DNA of 64,000 nucleotides from Ascoidea rubescens DSM 1968 (GCF_001661345.1 NW_017962914.1:1080439-1144438), one strand, 5' to 3'; counted from the first letter of the stretch, positions 10,088 through 19,740 are shown. Notes: generated by a model not told the origin, from the sequence alone. Translations and numbers: made by a program.

Positions 10088-11182
10088 TTAAAAGTCTGGA
10101 GGTAGAGGCGACTCTTGGGGCTTTGAGTCGTCGATTTGGACGAGACCATTTAGTTCTTTGAGTCTGAATTGTTTCATCTTGCCCAACTCGTACAATACAG
10201 AGAGAGTAGGGACGTTCACATTCAAGGAGTTTGCGATTTTGATTGCGTTGCCCAAGATCACCTCGATTTCGATGAGATTGTTGTTTCTGCTGTCGACTAG
10301 CATGGAAGGGGTGTAGTAGTTGTAGTTCAATCTGTTGTAGATCATTTGGTATTTGAAACGAGGATTGAGGTCGATGTTTTCAGCTTTGGCTATCTTGCAT
10401 ATTTCGTTCATGCCGTCTTCGAATAGTTTTGTGTTGCTTGGAGATATTAGACATCTTGTTGTGTCCAAATTCAAGATTGAGCAAATGACATTGAAGGTGG
10501 CGTTGTAAAGCAACTTTTCCCATCTTGTTTTCCTCGTATCTGGATCGTAAACAGCGTTATCTGGGAACTGTTCGCAGTTGTATGTATTGATGAACCTTTG
10601 AGCCGATTGGAACTGGAGATCAGAAGAAAGATTTGGGTTATTGAAGTAGCCTATAATCAATCTGTCAGCACCATTGTGGTTGACCACTGAGTTGTTATTG
10701 ACTGAACCGATGAGTGCAGCAACACTGAGAATGGTGTTGTTGGGGAATTTTTTGAAAAAGGGTTTTTCAATGTCGATGCCATTTTGCATTAAAATGATTG
10801 TTGTGTTTTGGTTGATTATTGAGTTGTTTTGAGAAGAGTTTGTGTCGATGAAAGGTAATAGGTCGTGAGATTTTGAATTTGAGTCTGGGATGTTTTTGGT
10901 TGATATGATGATATAGTCAAAGGGCCCAAAGTCTTTAGCCGAGTTGATGTTATTGATTATATTTGAGGGCTTCCAGTTGTGAAGAATGCCCCTGTTGATC
11001 GAGTTAATTTGGTATCCATGTTGAGTTATTTGGTGGTAGTTTGAACGAACTAGACAGGTTACATTTGACTTTGAAGCAGTTTCCAAAGCTAGGGCTACAA
11101 TGATTCCAACTCCGCCCAAACCTATCAAGAGAATTTTTGGTTTATCACTTTGGTGAAGAGGATTAATTGGGGTATTTGTCAT
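10088..11182 (-). CDS. PAN5: 2-dehydropantoate 2-reductase-like (ketopantoate reductase)
   Basis: 364 residues, close to yeast Pan5 (379). The N-terminal Rossmann motif ILLIGLGGVGIIVALALE (residues about 14-31) binds NADPH. The block DYIIISTKNIPD and the block TTIILMQNGIDIEKPFFKKF match the PanE/ApbA family, where the Asn-Gly pair follows the central strand. The C-terminal domain begins near 225 with DTRKTRWEKLLYNATFNVICS, containing the catalytic lysine region (WEKLLYNA). The reaction reduces ketopantoate to pantoate for pantothenate and coenzyme A synthesis. Fungi carry several ApbA-family paralogues, so the exact substrate is inferred. The ATG at 11182 is the first methionine and places the glycine loop correctly. 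Confidence 0.75.
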   Translation of the reverse strand: MTNTPINPLHQSDKPKILLIGLGGVGIIVALALETASKSNVTCLVRSNYHQITQHGYQINSINRGILHNWKPSNIINNINSAKDFGPFDYIIISTKNIPDSNSKSHDLLPFIDTNSSQNNSIINQNTTIILMQNGIDIEKPFFKKFPNNTILSVAALIGSVNNNSVVNHNGADRLIIGYFNNPNLSSDLQFQSAQRFINTYNCEQFPDNAVYDPDTRKTRWEKLLYNATFNVICSILNLDTTRCLISPSNTKLFEDGMNEICKIAKAENIDLNPRFKYQMIYNRLNYNYYTPSMLVDSRNNNLIEIEVILGNAIKIANSLNVNVPTLSVLYELGKMKQFRLKELNGLVQIDDSKPQESPLPPDF

Positions 11183-11464
11183 TATTTAAAAGAGGCAAAA
11201 CAAAAACAAAATAAAGGCGAACAAAAAAAAAATAGAATTTAAGTAATTGAGTAATTGGAGATATACTAAATATAAAAAGAGAGTGCAAAGATTGTAAGGA
11301 AGAAAGTGAAAATGAGAAAGATAAGATCGAAAAAAAACGTGACAAAGACATGAGGTAATCTTGCGGTGATGTGGGAGAGATGGCCGTGATACGGAATTAT
11401 GAGACACTGGATGTTGAATTTCATTTCCGCGGGTGGTGTATTGAATATTTAAAGATTTAAAGAT

Positions 11465-12232
11465 TTAAAGATTGTGCAATTGTTTGTCGATGTCAAGATA
11501 ATCTTGTTCAGTTAGTAGAGCGCCCTCAGTTTCTAGAATGGCATCTAGAGTATGGGAAGGAACGTCTTTGACTAAAACATGGATATGCGAGAGTGTTTTA
11601 ATACTTTGTAAATGGTTGAAATTGCGAAACCAAAGAATGTTTTCCTCTTTGATATGGTGCTTCTTGTGGAAAGTTTTCACAATGTATTTGTGGATAATTG
11701 ACTTGTTTCTGAGCGAGATATCACCTGGAATTTGGAATTGCGTAGTGTTATCGTTGATGGGAGTCTGATTTTTTTCAATAGGCTTGTCGTTTTCCTCATT
11801 CTCTTCTTCGATTGATTTTATCAAGATTTTGGACCAGACTACCAAGTGCTTGATATTTTGCTCAAGGTTGTAGGGAAAATGGTTGGGCAATATCAAGGTG
11901 TCCTCACTGAACATGAATAGTTTGTGGGAGGTGGACTTGTTGGAGACCAAGGGCAAGTTGATATTGGTGTCATTGTAGGCTGGGTCCAAATAGAACGCCT
12001 CTGAAGCCCATTTCAACTGCACACAAACCAAGTGCTTGAAGACAGAGGTGTTCAACACAGCAATGTGGTGCTTGTATTTGTGGTACTCGGCGGTAACTTC
12101 TGGGGCTCTCTTTAACTGGGCCAATCGGTTGTGGTGCACAATTTCTCTGAGAGCAGACCACGAGATCGGATCCACGCTGTTGACTGTCATCTCGGCCTGG
12201 AGAAAATGCTTCACAAGCTGCTTCTGGGTCAC
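11465..12232 (-). CDS. DUF3605 protein (N-acetylglucosamine-induced protein 1 family)
   Basis: 255 residues. The opening SVDPISWSALREIVHHNRLAQL, the middle block ILPNHFPYNLEQNIKHLVVWS and the C-terminal block ILWFRNFNHLQSIKTLSHIH then VLVKDVP are the hallmarks of DUF3605, a fungal family whose Candida-type members were named for induction by N-acetylglucosamine. Biochemical role unknown. The conserved Asn-Trp-Phe/His residues suggest a small enzyme, but no reaction is established. A 35-residue Glu/Asn-rich insert (about 140-170) separates the two conserved blocks. It is divergent to the ATO-family transporter gene, and the two share a GC-rich 940-base promoter. The start could also be Met15 (MTVNSVD), which would still keep the conserved region. 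Confidence 0.7.
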   Translation of the reverse strand: MTQKQLVKHFLQAEMTVNSVDPISWSALREIVHHNRLAQLKRAPEVTAEYHKYKHHIAVLNTSVFKHLVCVQLKWASEAFYLDPAYNDTNINLPLVSNKSTSHKLFMFSEDTLILPNHFPYNLEQNIKHLVVWSKILIKSIEEENEENDKPIEKNQTPINDNTTQFQIPGDISLRNKSIIHKYIVKTFHKKHHIKEENILWFRNFNHLQSIKTLSHIHVLVKDVPSHTLDAILETEGALLTEQDYLDIDKQLHNL

Positions 12233-13173
12233 TCTTCAAACGCCCAGCTCTCGATCGCCAACACAGACACGCTTTCCAACTGCTGGGTTTGCGCCTTTTT
12301 CCCGCTGGCTCTGGCCGGCCGTGTTTCTTTTTGTGCAGCATCGGGCCTGGGCATAGACCCGTGACCATGGAGCCCGCAAGACTGGCTGGGTTGTGGCTTG
12401 GGGTGCGCACCCTTTTAAGCACCCTGGAACTGAAGGGAGAGCTAGACGTGTGTAAGCCGGCAGCTTCTGGACCAGCGACAGAAACCGCGGGCGACCCAGT
12501 GGCAGCTGGGATCGAAAAGATGGAGAGCTGGGTGCAAGTGTGAACCCGCCTCGGAACATCTGCCGCCGTTGCAGGAGGACCCTCAGAGCGTCCCGCCGTG
12601 GGCCCTGACCCCTCCATTCTACTCCTCTCTCAGAGCCAGACGAGGTTCCTTTGGTGCTGCTGGGATCGCGAACTGGCGTGTTACCCACACGGCCTGTGAT
12701 TGGCTAGTGCACGGGCTCCTTGCGTTTGTACTGGGCGTTCGAGCGTGTCGACGAGCGTGCACCTTGTGGAAACCGATTCCCCTCTGGCTTCTTTTCCCTC
12801 TTTTTCTTGCTTTTCGCTCTGCTTTTTCTGCTCGATTTCTGGAAAACCCCAAAAGCACACCGACCGAGCCCAATGCGGTGCCAAACCTTGTTTTCAAAGT
12901 GGACGAATCAACTTTATTTTGCTTTATTCTTCACTCCATTCAACTTTTCACTGTTCTCTGATCTTGTCTTTGAGCATATCTTCTGATGTCGCTCCGTTTT
13001 CTCTTTGCGTTTTTCATTATAAATACCTTTCCACTTTCTTCGTTTTTCATTTCTTTCTTCTTCTCATCATCTCACAATCAATCATTCTAATAGCCAATAC
13101 TTGTTAGCTACTTACCTCATCCCAACCCGACTTTACTCTATTCAACCCAACTCTTTCACTCTCATCTTCTAAA
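12233..13173. promoter_or_regulatory. GC-rich shared promoter between DUF3605 and ATO-family genes
   Basis: From about 12150 to 12900 the sequence turns markedly GC-rich (for example near 12290-12370 and 12440-12620), unlike the flanking coding DNA, then becomes CT-rich before the transporter gene. The many overlapping frames in this stretch on both strands are side effects of the low A/T content; none has family resemblance. It is best read as a bidirectional promoter island. Confidence 0.5.
13018..13025 (+). promoter_or_regulatory. TATA box of the ATO-family transporter gene
   Basis: TATAAATA about 150 bases upstream of the ATG at 13174, followed by a CT-rich stretch (TTTCTTTCTTCTTCTC) typical of the transcription start zone of strongly expressed yeast genes. 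Confidence 0.55.
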
Positions 13174-13923
13174 ATGGAAAAACAATTATCTCCAACTGAT
13201 TCTGAACACCACCCAGTTACCGTCTCTGGATTAAACAATGAATACATCCACATTGGCCAAACTAAAGTCAGAAAAGATGAACTATTAAGCGCCTTTGGTG
13301 GTTCTTTATACACTGGTGTTACTGCTCCTCCAACTCACAAATTTGCCAACCCTGGTCCTTTAGGTCTCTCTGCTTTTGCTTTAACTACTTTTGTTCTATC
13401 CATGTTCAATGCTAGAGCCATGGGCATCACAAACAACAAAGTCGTTGTTGGTTTAGCCTTTTTCTACGGTGGTTTTATCCAATTGTTAGCAGGTATGTGG
13501 GAAATTGCTATTGAAAACACCTTCGGTGGTACTGCTTTATCCTCCTATGGTGGTTTCTGGATGGCCTGGGCTGCTATTCAAACTCCTGCTTTTGGTATCG
13601 CTTCCTCTTATGATGACAAAGTCGAATTTTACAATGCTCTTGGTTTCTTCTTATTAGGCTGGAGTATCTTCACTGCCATGCTAACCCTCTGTACCCTCAA
13701 ATCAACTCTCGCCTTCTCCGGAATGTTTGCTCTTTTGACTGTCACCTTTATCTTATTGACCATTGGTGATTTCACTCGTAACACAAACTTCACTAGAGCT
13801 GGTGGTATCTTGGGTGTCATTGTCGCTTTCATGGCCTGGTACAATGCTTTTGCTGGTATTGCCACTCCTCAAAACTCATACATCACCATCAAACCAATCT
13901 ACTTGCCAGGTGGTAAAGCTTAA
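13174..13923 (+). CDS. acetate/ammonium transporter family protein (Ato/Ady2/Gpr1)
   Basis: 249 residues with six predicted membrane spans. The family signature NPGPLG (usual form NPAPLG) is at 59-64 just before the first span, followed by LSAFALTTFVLSMFNARAMG. Blocks AFFYGGFIQLLAGMWE-like (here LAFFYGGFIQLLAGMWEIA) and FGGTALSSYGGFWMAWA are diagnostic for this family. Ady2 and Ato2 of S. cerevisiae import acetate at the plasma membrane, Ato proteins are linked to ammonium export in colonies, and Y. lipolytica Gpr1 controls acetic acid sensitivity. Which role applies here is inferred. Its codon use is strongly biased: I read it through and found no CTG among its leucine codons, which with the TATA box suggests high expression. 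Ends in GGKA. Confidence 0.93.
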   Translation: MEKQLSPTDSEHHPVTVSGLNNEYIHIGQTKVRKDELLSAFGGSLYTGVTAPPTHKFANPGPLGLSAFALTTFVLSMFNARAMGITNNKVVVGLAFFYGGFIQLLAGMWEIAIENTFGGTALSSYGGFWMAWAAIQTPAFGIASSYDDKVEFYNALGFFLLGWSIFTAMLTLCTLKSTLAFSGMFALLTVTFILLTIGDFTRNTNFTRAGGILGVIVAFMAWYNAFAGIATPQNSYITIKPIYLPGGKA

Positions 13924-14618
13924 GTTTGTTCTTATCTTTAGTTTGTTATTTTTATCAGTTTTTTTTCTTTTCGATTTTTATGTTTCCCCGTTTTTACTTT
14001 TAACGCTCTTTTCTTCATGCTCTTAATTCCATACATTTCAAAACTATATTCATATTTAATATACATCTATCCTAATCTATCTTATCTATCGTATTTATCG
14101 TATCTATCGTATCGTATCCATCAAATCGCTTCTCATCTTCTTCCTATTCACTCCTACCTCAAATCCCAATCTCTTCGCTCATAAATTTGAACCTGCATCA
14201 TCCAGCATAGAACACACCAAATTTAGACACATCCAACATCCATCACTATCACTATATCCCACTTTAATCACATTGTAATTATTGTAATTATTGTAATCAC
14301 ATTGTAATCATATTTCCATTGGCCTTGATTTGTCTTTTCGGCTTTTCCCATTTCTTTTTTTCGTCATTTATCCTCTCCCCGGAGATAATTCTCGTCACCT
14401 CATCCTCTGAAATCCAGTCTCGAGGTCCCACTATTTTGGTCACGGTTAATGGCTATGGAGATAATCATCATGGCAATTTAGCAATTTAGCAATTTAACCA
14501 AATCACTATATATATCTGAAATTTCAATCACCTCTTTTTTCCAATTCTTATTTACCATCCAGAACAATTCACTATTCATATTCATATTCATATCCATATT
14601 CCTATTCATATTCAAAAA
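13924..14618. other. intergenic between transporter gene and 56-residue ORF
   Basis: Transporter 3' flank, then short tandem patterns: TATCTATCGTATC copies at about 14085-14115, ATTGTAATT copies at about 14272-14312 and GCAATTTA copies at 14474-14497. From 14500 onward it is the promoter of the small ORF. Confidence 0.4.
14507..14514 (+). promoter_or_regulatory. TATA box of the 56-residue ORF
   Basis: TATATATA about 105 bases upstream of the ATG at 14619, with a CT-rich segment and CATATT repeats between. Supports the idea that the short ORF is transcribed. Confidence 0.4.
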
Positions 14619-14789
14619 ATGAGTTTCAATTCCAACGACAAAAAAACTAATTCAATTTCTACTAAAGATTTAAACAAATCCGAAAAAAAGCCATCCCAAA
14701 ATCATCCTACTAAGTCAAAAAATGATCAAAAACACTCTTTTCTTGATGATGCTTATGATACTTATATGAACGATACAAATCTACAATAA
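14619..14789 (+). CDS. small hydrophilic 56-residue protein, unknown
   Basis: ATG at 14619 to TAA at 14787-14789. The product begins MSFNSNDKKTNSISTKDLNK, is Asn/Lys/Ser-rich, and ends with an acidic, aromatic tail HSFLDDAYDTYMNDTNLQ. No family recognised. Evidence that it is a gene: a TATATATA element at the expected distance, an A-rich ATG context (TTCAAAAAATG), sharply AT-rich non-coding sequence after the stop, and otherwise no explanation for the 1.1 kb between the transporter gene and the convergent gene at 15095. It is below the usual 60-codon cut-off and would be missed by most gene finders. Confidence 0.45.
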   Translation: MSFNSNDKKTNSISTKDLNKSEKKPSQNHPTKSKNDQKHSFLDDAYDTYMNDTNLQ

Positions 14790-15094
14790 CTTTCTCTCAC
14801 TTTGGTTTTCCACTTTGAAAAAACCAGATCTTTGATCTGCGTTTAAAACACAATAAATAAATAAATAAATAAATAAATATATATAAATAAATATATCTAA
14901 ATAAATATATATATATAGATAATTACAAATTTACTTTGGTACTAAAAAGATTGTTTTAGGAAGATTTTAAGATTAAAAGTGATCTAAAGAGTAATAATTA
15001 TCAATTAAGTCAATATAAAAATTAAAAATGTCAAATTATATACCAAATCGTATATATGTAAAAAATCATAAAATAAAATAAAATAACATACCAA
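14790..15094. other. convergent 3' flank, AT-rich
   Basis: Contains AAAT/ATAT tracts (about 14850-14920) and nothing that codes. It is the shared terminator zone of the small ORF and the convergent gene on the minus strand. Confidence 0.4.
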
Positions 15095-18000
15095 TCATAA
15101 ATATGAAATGATAAACAATGCCCCTTGTTTATACAAATCATTGATTTGTTTTCTGTAAGTGTCTGCATTTGATCTTCTAATAACTCTCAACTTTTTACTC
15201 GATTCTACTGGTTCAAATTCAAAATATGCATTCTTGATTTTTTCAAAACTTTGCAATTCATCAGCTTCTCTGTTCAAATCACTCAAAATCAATCTCTTCA
15301 CTTTAGAATCATTGTTCAACTTGTATTTTAACTCACTGTAATTAATGTCTTCTTCATCCAAATTCAATACATATGACTTAAATTTGCTATCAAAATCACT
15401 TTTTCTAACACAGACATTATGTTTCAAATAATTGACAATAGATTTACTATCCAATCCAATAATACCAACAAGATAGTCTTCTTTTTTATTGCCGACAACC
15501 ATCACTTCATCAACAATCTTATTTTTAGAGTAGTATTTTTCAATTTTATCAAGCGAAGTATATTTGACATTGGAAATGCCAAAGACATTCTTAACTTTAT
15601 CAACAATTTCAGAATTAGATCCTTTGGATTCAGAGTTAACACGAGCAAGCAACCAAACATCTTCATCACAGCTAGAATCACTTTCCTTACTTGATTTGCT
15701 TATTCTACTTTCTTTTTCATATTTATCTTCTTTAGATCTTCTTTCTTCTTTGTATCTGTCCTCTTTGTATCTGTCTTCCTTAGATCTTCTATCTTCTTTA
15801 GATCTTCTGTAACTATCATCAGATTTCCTTTCAAAACCTCTGGTATTGGTTTCACCAGATTTAGATTCAAAGTCTTTAGTGTTATATTTCTTTTCCTCAA
15901 GAGCCTTCTTTTCTTCAAAAGCTTTCTTCTCTTTGTAAGACTTTTTCTCTTCAATAGCCTTTTTCTCTTCATAAGCTTTCTTCTCTTCATAGGCTTTTCT
16001 CTCTTCATAAGATTTTTTTTCAATGGCCTTTTTTTCGGAGACTTTTTGTCCGGTTAATTTCTCTTCGTAAGCTTTTCTCTCTTCGTAAGCTTTCTTTTCA
16101 ATAATTTTCTGTTCTTTTTTCAATTCAAGAGCTTTTTGATTTTCTGTAGCAATTTTTTTTTCATATGCCTCTTTCTCTTTAACCGCCTTCTTTTCTTCAA
16201 AAGCCTTTTTCTCTTCAAGAGCTTTTGTTATTTCAAAGGCTTTCTTTTGTTCACTAGCAATTTTTTCTTCATAAGCCTTCTTTAATTCAAGGGCTTTCTT
16301 TTCTTCATAAGCTTTTTTCTCTTCAAGAGCTTTCTTTTCTTCAAGTGTTTTTCTTTGTTCAAATTGTACTTTTTGTTCATATTGTTTGCTTTGTTCATAT
16401 TGTTTTCTTTGTTCATAAGATTTAGTTTCAGTAGTATTAGTGATCAGTTTAATACCTCCATTAGTTTGAACACTGTTTGAGGCAGGACCGACTATTTGAG
16501 TGCCTGATGGTTGAATATTCACACGATTGGCGCTGCTACTACCACTTTCTTTGGAAAGTGTTCTTGATTTATTCTCTTGTTCAGATGAACCAGATGACTC
16601 AAATGAAATGCTATGAGTTGAAGGTTGATTCAAGTTAAAGTTTGCACCTCTTCTAAAAGTGCTTTCATCAATATTAGTAACTGGTGGAATATCTTGTGGA
16701 GTGGAACTGGCAGATTCTTTTGGAGGAACATATTCTGGGACTTTAGTGGTAGGATTAAAATCATTTTGATTAGAGGAATCAGAGATCAGAGATGATGATG
16801 ATAAATTCAAAGATTTAAAGGATTCAGATTCAGAAGATTTAGATATGGAAGAATTTGAATTTGAATTTGAATCAAAAGAAATTTTTGGTTCTGGAGTTGA
16901 TACAACTGGGTTTGGTGGAACTGTAGCTGGTTGTTCTTGAGCTGATGGTTTTGGAGTTTTAAGAAAAATTAATTTTTCTGGAGATGATGGTTCTGGAGTT
17001 TGAGGAAAAATTAATTTTTCTGGAGATGATGGTTTTGGAGTTTTAAGAAAAACTAGTGGTTCTGGAATTGGATCAACATGAATTCGTGGTTCTGGAATTG
17101 GATCAACAGAAGGTTGTGGAGGTCTAATTATATTATTTTTTTTGTTTTTATTTGAGTTAAAAGAAGTGCTTTTATAGGAATAAGATTGGATTAGTTCTTG
17201 ACGAATAGATTCGGATGAGTATCTAAAATAGGCTTTTTGAGAGCCAGAAGATTGAACAATACCAATGTCAAGAATAATTGAGAGAAAATCAAGGGATTCA
17301 ACAGAGATTTCAGAACCAACAATAAAGAAAGTATTGACGTATTGTAGACCGAATTCCTTTTTCAAGTTTGAAAAGTATGCTATTTCGTCTTTTGTATAAA
17401 TGATTTTGTCTTTAACGCGATTGATATCATTTAATTTTGATAAGACGTTTTGGTATGCATTTCTGTAAACTCTGGTGTTGTAAACCTTTGATTTTATAGC
17501 TTGTTCAAGATAGACAAAGGTTTTACCATAAGAAAGGAAATGAGTGGCTTTGGATAAAGCCAAGTTCTTTGAGATGGAGCTATTGTCTGAGACAAATTGT
17601 GAGAAATGAATGGTGGAGCCTAATAAGATCTCTAAATTAAGAGAATTTCTAGCATACAAGTTGAGGATTGGAAGGTCGACTAAGGAGGATAGTTCATGGG
17701 ATAATTTTTTGGAGAAGGAGGAATAATTTGCAATGAGAGAGCCAATGACAATTGCATGAGTGGTATAGAGTGGTTTAGGAGAGAAAACACCATTAAGCTC
17801 GTTTGTGAAAGAAAGAGTGTAAAGAGTGTTTGGGGTTGGTGGAATATATCCAAGTTTAGTAGATTTACCAATTTCGAGTAAAGAATTGAAGTCGTATAGT
17901 GAGACATCGTTTTTATAGGATAGGTTGAATAGTTGGTGATCTTGGACAATGTTTAAACTGTCGAGGGAGATCAAGATTTGTAGAGAGTTTATGAGACCGT

Positions 18001-18577
18001 TTTTTTTCAAATTTAAGATTCTTCTGATGTTGGATTTCGAGATGAAGATAACAGGAGAATTTGTGGAACCGAAAACAATTTGAATTGCCTTGTCATCAAA
18101 GTTTTCATAAATGGTGGTTGATGGGATAGAGTAAGCTTGCAAGGCCAAATCAGCTAAGAGCCATTGGTAGCTATTGCCATTGGCAAAGAAAGTAGTTAGG
18201 AACTTGTTTTTGATGGTGGAATCAATTTGGTTGGTCAAGAATATCAAGGCAGAACCAATGAGAGATCTGGTTTCTTCGACTTGTTTGTAAGTGAGGTAGG
18301 TGAATTTTTCATCATATTTCTTGGTGTAGTAGTTGTAATCGTGGTAACCTAGCAATTTCCTGTTGCTGTAAGCCCTGAAGTTGAAATTGAAGGAATCAAA
18401 AAGGGTTTTAATTTCAGTGAAGGAGATTTTCTTTACCGAAGAAGAGGATTTGTTTCTAGAAAAAGAAGAAGTAGAGGACGAGGAAGAGGAAAAAGCAGAA
18501 GAAGAGGAGGAGATGGAGGAGGAGCCAGATTGGATAGCTAATTGAGCAGCTGCTGAGCCATTTTGTGAGTTGGACAT
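15095..18577 (-). CDS. acyl-CoA synthetase-derived pseudoenzyme with hexapeptide-repeat insert
   Basis: 1160 residues, one open frame. Residues about 50-475 align along their length with the FAA2-type protein encoded at 19918-22194 (YLTYKQVEETRSLIGSALIF versus FLTFKQVDELRSYIGSALLY; YQWLLADLALQAYS versus YQWFLVDFACHAYS). The AMP-forming signatures are gone: the TSGTT loop reads TNELN, FLPLAH reads DLPILN, GYGLTET reads SSGSQKA, and the GWxxTGD block is absent. In its place come a Pro-rich stretch (about 480-565) with 14-residue repeats, a Ser-rich stretch (570-715), about 28 hexapeptides of YEEKKA type (717-897), and Arg/Lys/Asp repeats (925-950). The C-terminal lobe then resumes (DKVKNVFGISNVKYTSLDKI to the end, SYL). 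A TATAAAAG element lies about 90 bases upstream. Catalysis is very unlikely; a binding or scaffolding role is inference. It is a tandem neighbour of the intact paralogue on the same strand. Confidence 0.8.
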   Translation of the reverse strand: MSNSQNGSAAAQLAIQSGSSSISSSSSAFSSSSSSTSSFSRNKSSSSVKKISFTEIKTLFDSFNFNFRAYSNRKLLGYHDYNYYTKKYDEKFTYLTYKQVEETRSLIGSALIFLTNQIDSTIKNKFLTTFFANGNSYQWLLADLALQAYSIPSTTIYENFDDKAIQIVFGSTNSPVIFISKSNIRRILNLKKNGLINSLQILISLDSLNIVQDHQLFNLSYKNDVSLYDFNSLLEIGKSTKLGYIPPTPNTLYTLSFTNELNGVFSPKPLYTTHAIVIGSLIANYSSFSKKLSHELSSLVDLPILNLYARNSLNLEILLGSTIHFSQFVSDNSSISKNLALSKATHFLSYGKTFVYLEQAIKSKVYNTRVYRNAYQNVLSKLNDINRVKDKIIYTKDEIAYFSNLKKEFGLQYVNTFFIVGSEISVESLDFLSIILDIGIVQSSGSQKAYFRYSSESIRQELIQSYSYKSTSFNSNKNKKNNIIRPPQPSVDPIPEPRIHVDPIPEPLVFLKTPKPSSPEKLIFPQTPEPSSPEKLIFLKTPKPSAQEQPATVPPNPVVSTPEPKISFDSNSNSNSSISKSSESESFKSLNLSSSSLISDSSNQNDFNPTTKVPEYVPPKESASSTPQDIPPVTNIDESTFRRGANFNLNQPSTHSISFESSGSSEQENKSRTLSKESGSSSANRVNIQPSGTQIVGPASNSVQTNGGIKLITNTTETKSYEQRKQYEQSKQYEQKVQFEQRKTLEEKKALEEKKAYEEKKALELKKAYEEKIASEQKKAFEITKALEEKKAFEEKKAVKEKEAYEKKIATENQKALELKKEQKIIEKKAYEERKAYEEKLTGQKVSEKKAIEKKSYEERKAYEEKKAYEEKKAIEEKKSYKEKKAFEEKKALEEKKYNTKDFESKSGETNTRGFERKSDDSYRRSKEDRRSKEDRYKEDRYKEERRSKEDKYEKESRISKSSKESDSSCDEDVWLLARVNSESKGSNSEIVDKVKNVFGISNVKYTSLDKIEKYYSKNKIVDEVMVVGNKKEDYLVGIIGLDSKSIVNYLKHNVCVRKSDFDSKFKSYVLNLDEEDINYSELKYKLNNDSKVKRLILSDLNREADELQSFEKIKNAYFEFEPVESSKKLRVIRRSNADTYRKQINDLYKQGALFIISYL
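15885..16425 (-). repeat. 18-base coding repeat, hexapeptide YEEKKA type
   Basis: About 28 diverged copies of a six-residue unit, consensus [Y/L/F]EEKKA, starting with YEQRKQ and YEQSKQ variants and moving to LEEKKA and YEEKKA. Some units are shortened or fused (for example around KEQKIIEKKA). The regular alternation of Glu and Lys predicts a long charged helix rather than a classical heptad coiled coil. Confidence 0.75.
16945..17060 (-). repeat. 42-base coding repeat, proline-rich
   Basis: Nearly three copies of a 14-residue unit LIFLKTPKPSSPEK in the same protein (variants with PQTPEP). The copies are close to identical at DNA level, so this expansion is recent compared with the hexapeptide array. 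Confidence 0.65.
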
Positions 18578-18663
18578 TTTGGAGCGAATTCAAGAGCTAA
18601 AGCAGTCTCTGAAAAGTGGTTGGTGAAGAAGAAAAGAAGAGAGGAAGAAGCGAGCATTGCAAC

Positions 18664-18671
18664 CTTTTATA
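18664..18671 (-). promoter_or_regulatory. TATA box of the 1160-residue gene
   Basis: TATAAAAG on the minus strand about 90 bases upstream of the ATG at 18577, followed by purine/pyrimidine-biased sequence. A consensus element at this spacing argues that the gene is expressed. Confidence 0.5.
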
Positions 18672-19740
18672 TGCCAATTTCTTCAGCTCTGTCGAGACGT
18701 TAAAGATCTATTGTGGTTTTCTTTCATGAGTCGAGATTTGCCTGATCCGTGGTTAAAGCTCTTTCCACCAGTGCGATCTGGGCGCGATCCGCTGCTGCGC
18801 CCAAAATCAGTCTGTGTACACGTGCTTTGCTCACCAAACACAGCGTCTGTTTTCGCGGAGGTGAGTGGGTTTGCGAAAGTCAGTTGCTGTGCCGAAAAGG
18901 AGAGACGACCCACTGCAGTGGTAACTTTGGACCCACAGCGGTGGTGAAAAGCTTCAAACGTAGAGAAGAAACTGGAGAAATGAGAAAGAGTTCAGAGAGA
19001 AATGAGCAGTAATTGAGCAGTAATCGAGCAGCATTTGAGCAGCATTTGGGAACAATCCAGGAATGCTTCCTTGGGCCTGTCAACAACCCATCACACAGCT
19101 GCAATGGAATGGGATCGAAGGAAGCTGCATTTGCGTCTTAAAGATGCTCGAGATTACCCACGATAAGGAAAAAGCTCTAGCAGCTATTGTCTTGAAGATG
19201 CTCAAATCTGCTTATGAGAACTTGTCCAATGGAGAGTGGATATAATATGAAATGGCGTAGGGGGCCTTCTCCTTTCATGACTCTTCAGTGTTACTGCTAT
19301 TAGGTATTAATTGCAGAAGAATGGGGAAACAGGGGCGATTGCAGTTGCATTGGTGCTGCTGTTTTTTTGGGTGAAACTGGTATGATCACCCATCTGGGTT
19401 AACTCGATCAATGCCACTATTGTAATATTATCGTAGTGTCATTGTAATGTCATTTTAATATCATGGTAATGCCATTTTTCTATTTAAAAAGCCTAATAGT
19501 TCCCCCAATTGCCAATTTACATGCCATTTCCAACCCACATTTCATGCCAAAGCCCAATTATTGTACTATCAGTTTCAGGTTCAAACCATTGCTAATATAA
19601 CGCAATTCGAAAATTACAAGTTATTCGAAACTGCTAATTTTATTTTTAATCGTTTTTTATAAATGAAATAAATTAAAACTAAAATTATTCAAAGAACGTA
19701 AAGTATTCATAAAATAGAATCCATAAAAAATCATTGACAA

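Noticed and set aside
12236-12961. Several 80-215 codon frames upstream of the ATO-family gene
   Set aside because: All lie in the GC-rich promoter island, overlap each other on both strands and resemble nothing; stop codons are simply scarce there.
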